Below are positions 6,097 to 8,165 of a stretch of 8,165 nucleotides of DNA, piece after piece. Under the pieces are notes generated by a model. The model was not told where the DNA came from, searched no databases, and was given only the letters and a program-made list of their open reading frames with translations. How positions within the stretch are numbered: the first letter of the stretch is position 1; every line of letters begins with the position of its first letter. The translations under genes and the position numbers were made by a program. The DNA is from Tepidimonas sp. UBA997 (GTDB lineage Bacteria; Pseudomonadota; Gammaproteobacteria; Burkholderiales; Burkholderiaceae_C), in the NCBI GenBank assembly GCA_002291945.1, contig DBAZ01000059.1, forward strand, positions 19,623 through 27,787. The letters are read 5' to 3'.

Positions 6097-8165
6097 ATGT
6101 CTGTTTTCGCACCCCCCCGTTCCGCTGCGGCTTCGCCCTTGTTGCACGATCTCAACGCCGAGCAGCTCGCTGCCGTCACGCTGCCGCCCGAGCACGCGCT
6201 CGTCCTGGCGGGTGCCGGATCGGGCAAGACGCGGGTGCTCACCACCCGCATCGCCTGGCTGCTCAGTACCGGGCAGGTCACGCCGGGCGGCATACTGGCC
6301 GTGACCTTCACCAACAAGGCGGCCAAGGAAATGCTGACCCGCCTGTCGGCCCTGCTGCCCATCAACGTGCGTGGCATGTGGATCGGCACCTTCCACGGCC
6401 TGTGCAACCGCCTGTTGCGTGCCCACTGGAAGCTGGCCAAGCTGCCGCCGACCTTCCAGATTCTGGACACGCAGGACCAGCTCAGCGCCATCAAGCGGCT
6501 GCTCAAGCAGCACGGCATCGACGAAGAGCGCTTCAAGCCCAAGGAGCTGCAGTGGTTCATTGCCGGTTGCAAGGAAGACGGTCTGCGACCTGCATACGTC
6601 ATCGCCCGCGATGAAGACACCCGCAAGAAGGTCGATCTCTACCAGCTCTACGAAGACCAGTGCCAGCGCGAAGGCGTGGTGGACTTTGGCGAACTGATGC
6701 TGCGCAGCTTCGAACTGCTGCGCGACAACGACCCGCTGCGCGAACATTACCACCGGCGCTTTCGCCACATCCTGGTCGATGAATTCCAGGACACCAACCG
6801 CTTGCAGTACGCCTGGCTCAAGCAACTGGCCGGGCACGAGCACAGCGGGCGTTTCGTGCCCGGTGGCAATGCGGTGCTGGCGGTCGGCGACGACGACCAG
6901 AGCATCTACGCCTTTCGCGGTGCGCGGGTGGGCAATATGGCCGACTTCGTGCGCGAATTCGATGTCCAGCATCAGATCAAGCTGGAGCAGAACTACCGCA
7001 GCCACGCCCACATTCTGGATGCGGCCAACCAGTTGATCGAACACAACCGGGGCCGCCTGGGCAAGAACTTGCGCACCGACCAAGGTGCCGGAGAGCCGCT
7101 GCGCGTCTATGAAGCGCCGACCGACTTCGCCGAAGCCCAGTGGATCGTGGATGAGATGAAGCAGCTCATCCGCAACGACGGCTACCCGCGCCACGAGGTG
7201 GCGGTGCTCTACCGCAGCAATGCGCAGAGCCGCGTGGTGGAAAGTGCCCTGTTCAACGCGGGCATGCCCTACCGGGTGTATGGCGGCTTGCGCTTTTTCG
7301 AGCGCGCCGAAATCAAGCATGCGCTGGCTTACCTGCGCCTGCTCGACAACCCGCACGACGACACCAGCTTGCTGCGCGTGGTCAATTTTCCGCCACGGGG
7401 CATCGGGGCGCGTTCGGTCGAGCAATTGCAGGACGCCGCGCAAGCGGCGGGTTGCTCGCTGCACGACGCCGTCAGCACCCTCGGTGGCAAGGCGGGTGCC
7501 AACCTGGCGGCGTTCGTGGCCAAGGTGGACGTGCTGCGTGAACAGACCGAAGGCCTGCCCCTGCGCGAAATCATCGAACAGGTGCTGCAGCACAGCGGGT
7601 TGCTGGCGCACTACCGCGCCGACCGCGATGGAGCCGACCGGGTGGAAAACCTGGAGGAGCTGGTCAACGCGGCCGAAAGTTTCGTCATGCAGGAGGGTTT
7701 TGGGCGCGATGCCGTGGCCCTGCCGCTGGACGAAACCGCGCCGCAGCGCGGAGCCGGGCTGAGCCAGTCGCCCGCCAGTCAGGGGCTGGATGCGTCGCTG
7801 CCCGTGCTCAACCAGCCGCTGCCCGCAGGGCTGGCCGCCGACACCGGCGAAACCCTCAGCCCGCTGGCGGCTTTCCTCACCCACGCCGCGCTGGAGTCGG
7901 GCGACAACCAGGCCCAAGCGGGGGAAGACGCCGTGCAACTCATGACGGTGCACGCCGCCAAGGGGCTGGAGTTTGACGCCGTGTTCATCACCGGGCTGGA
8001 AGAAGGGCTGTTCCCGCACGAAAACAGCCTCAGCAGCATGGACGGCCTGGAAGAAGAGCGCCGCCTGATGTATGTGGCCATCACCCGCGCACGCAAGCGC
8101 CTGTACCTGACGCACGCCCAGACGCGTATGCTGCACGGCCAGACGCGCTACCACCTGCGCAGCCG
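6097..8165 (+). CDS. uvrD: UvrD/PcrA-type superfamily 1A DNA helicase (3' end outside window)
   Basis: This is a 3'-5' ATP-dependent DNA helicase that acts in nucleotide excision repair, mismatch repair and dismantling of recombination filaments. 689 codons are visible and the frame runs off the right edge. Helicase motifs in order are: Walker A AGAGSGKT (38-45), motif Ia VTFTNKAAKEM (69-79), motif II VDEFQDTN (227-234), motif III GDDDQSIYAFRGA (264-276), motif IV QNYRS (298-302), motif V TVHAAKGLEFD (617-627) and motif VI RRLMYVAITRARK (655-667). GVYGG-like YRVYGGLRFFER (392-403) also fits UvrD. A low-complexity insert rich in Pro, Ala, Gln and Ser lies at about 545-588. Only the C-terminal tail is missing. 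The in-frame stop upstream is the motB TGA, and 6097 is the first usable start after it. There is no Shine-Dalgarno sequence; only GGGG touches the ATG. Confidence 0.95.
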   Translation, partial: MSVFAPPRSAAASPLLHDLNAEQLAAVTLPPEHALVLAGAGSGKTRVLTTRIAWLLSTGQVTPGGILAVTFTNKAAKEMLTRLSALLPINVRGMWIGTFHGLCNRLLRAHWKLAKLPPTFQILDTQDQLSAIKRLLKQHGIDEERFKPKELQWFIAGCKEDGLRPAYVIARDEDTRKKVDLYQLYEDQCQREGVVDFGELMLRSFELLRDNDPLREHYHRRFRHILVDEFQDTNRLQYAWLKQLAGHEHSGRFVPGGNAVLAVGDDDQSIYAFRGARVGNMADFVREFDVQHQIKLEQNYRSHAHILDAANQLIEHNRGRLGKNLRTDQGAGEPLRVYEAPTDFAEAQWIVDEMKQLIRNDGYPRHEVAVLYRSNAQSRVVESALFNAGMPYRVYGGLRFFERAEIKHALAYLRLLDNPHDDTSLLRVVNFPPRGIGARSVEQLQDAAQAAGCSLHDAVSTLGGKAGANLAAFVAKVDVLREQTEGLPLREIIEQVLQHSGLLAHYRADRDGADRVENLEELVNAAESFVMQEGFGRDAVALPLDETAPQRGAGLSQSPASQGLDASLPVLNQPLPAGLAADTGETLSPLAAFLTHAALESGDNQAQAGEDAVQLMTVHAAKGLEFDAVFITGLEEGLFPHENSLSSMDGLEEERRLMYVAITRARKRLYLTHAQTRMLHGQTRYHLRS

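Noticed and set aside
5818..8154. 778-codon open frame on the minus strand
   Set aside because: It is the antisense shadow of uvrD and the end of motB. Plus-strand UvrD motifs run unbroken through the same bases, and the antisense protein has no recognisable domain and a Gln/His/Val-rich shadow composition.
4322..8165. Zorya-like defence system (MotA/MotB homologues next to a helicase)
   Set aside because: The MotA homologue lacks the long cytoplasmic tail of ZorA, the MotB homologue is a standard peptidoglycan-binding stator subunit, and the helicase is a housekeeping UvrD, not the SNF2-type ZorD. No ZorC or ZorE candidate is present.

Overview
The window looks like chromosomal DNA from a high-GC proteobacterium, most likely a betaproteobacterium of the Burkholderiales (Comamonadaceae-like). 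This rests on strongly G/C-biased third codon positions, the style of the UvrD and MotB proteins, and the CHASE-PAS-PAS-GGDEF-EAL architecture. It is an inference from protein style; no rRNA or tRNA marker is present. Nearly all of the window is coding, and no gene-free stretch exceeds 300 bases.

Minus-strand half (1-4079): a 996-residue membrane-anchored c-di-GMP enzyme (41-3031) lies 70 bases downstream of, and co-directional with, a GMP reductase gene, guaC (3102-4079). The c-di-GMP enzyme has both its cyclase and phosphodiesterase signature motifs intact. At the extreme left edge, a plus-strand reading frame with a His-Gly repeat and a basic tail ends at 116. It may be the 3' end of a convergent gene that overlaps the c-di-GMP gene tail to tail.

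Divergent control region (4080-4321): 242 bases separate guaC from motA. They hold a clear ribosome-binding site for each gene, candidate promoters, and an 11-base direct repeat spaced 16 bases apart.

Plus-strand half (4322-8165): motA and motB overlap by 4 bases (ATGA) and encode an ion-driven stator of the PomAB/MotCD style. MotB has an unusually long cytoplasmic N-terminus. After a 48-base gap comes uvrD, a superfamily 1A DNA helicase gene cut by the right edge of the window after helicase motif VI.

Functionally the window combines guanine-nucleotide salvage (GuaC), c-di-GMP turnover, a motility motor stator and DNA repair. The c-di-GMP enzyme and the stator could be linked through motility control, and GuaC could affect the guanine nucleotide pool that feeds c-di-GMP, but neither link is shown by the sequence. 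I found no defence island, mobile element, CRISPR array or RNA gene. The closest thing to an undescribed system is the stator pair with its extended MotB and its repeat-bearing divergent promoter region.
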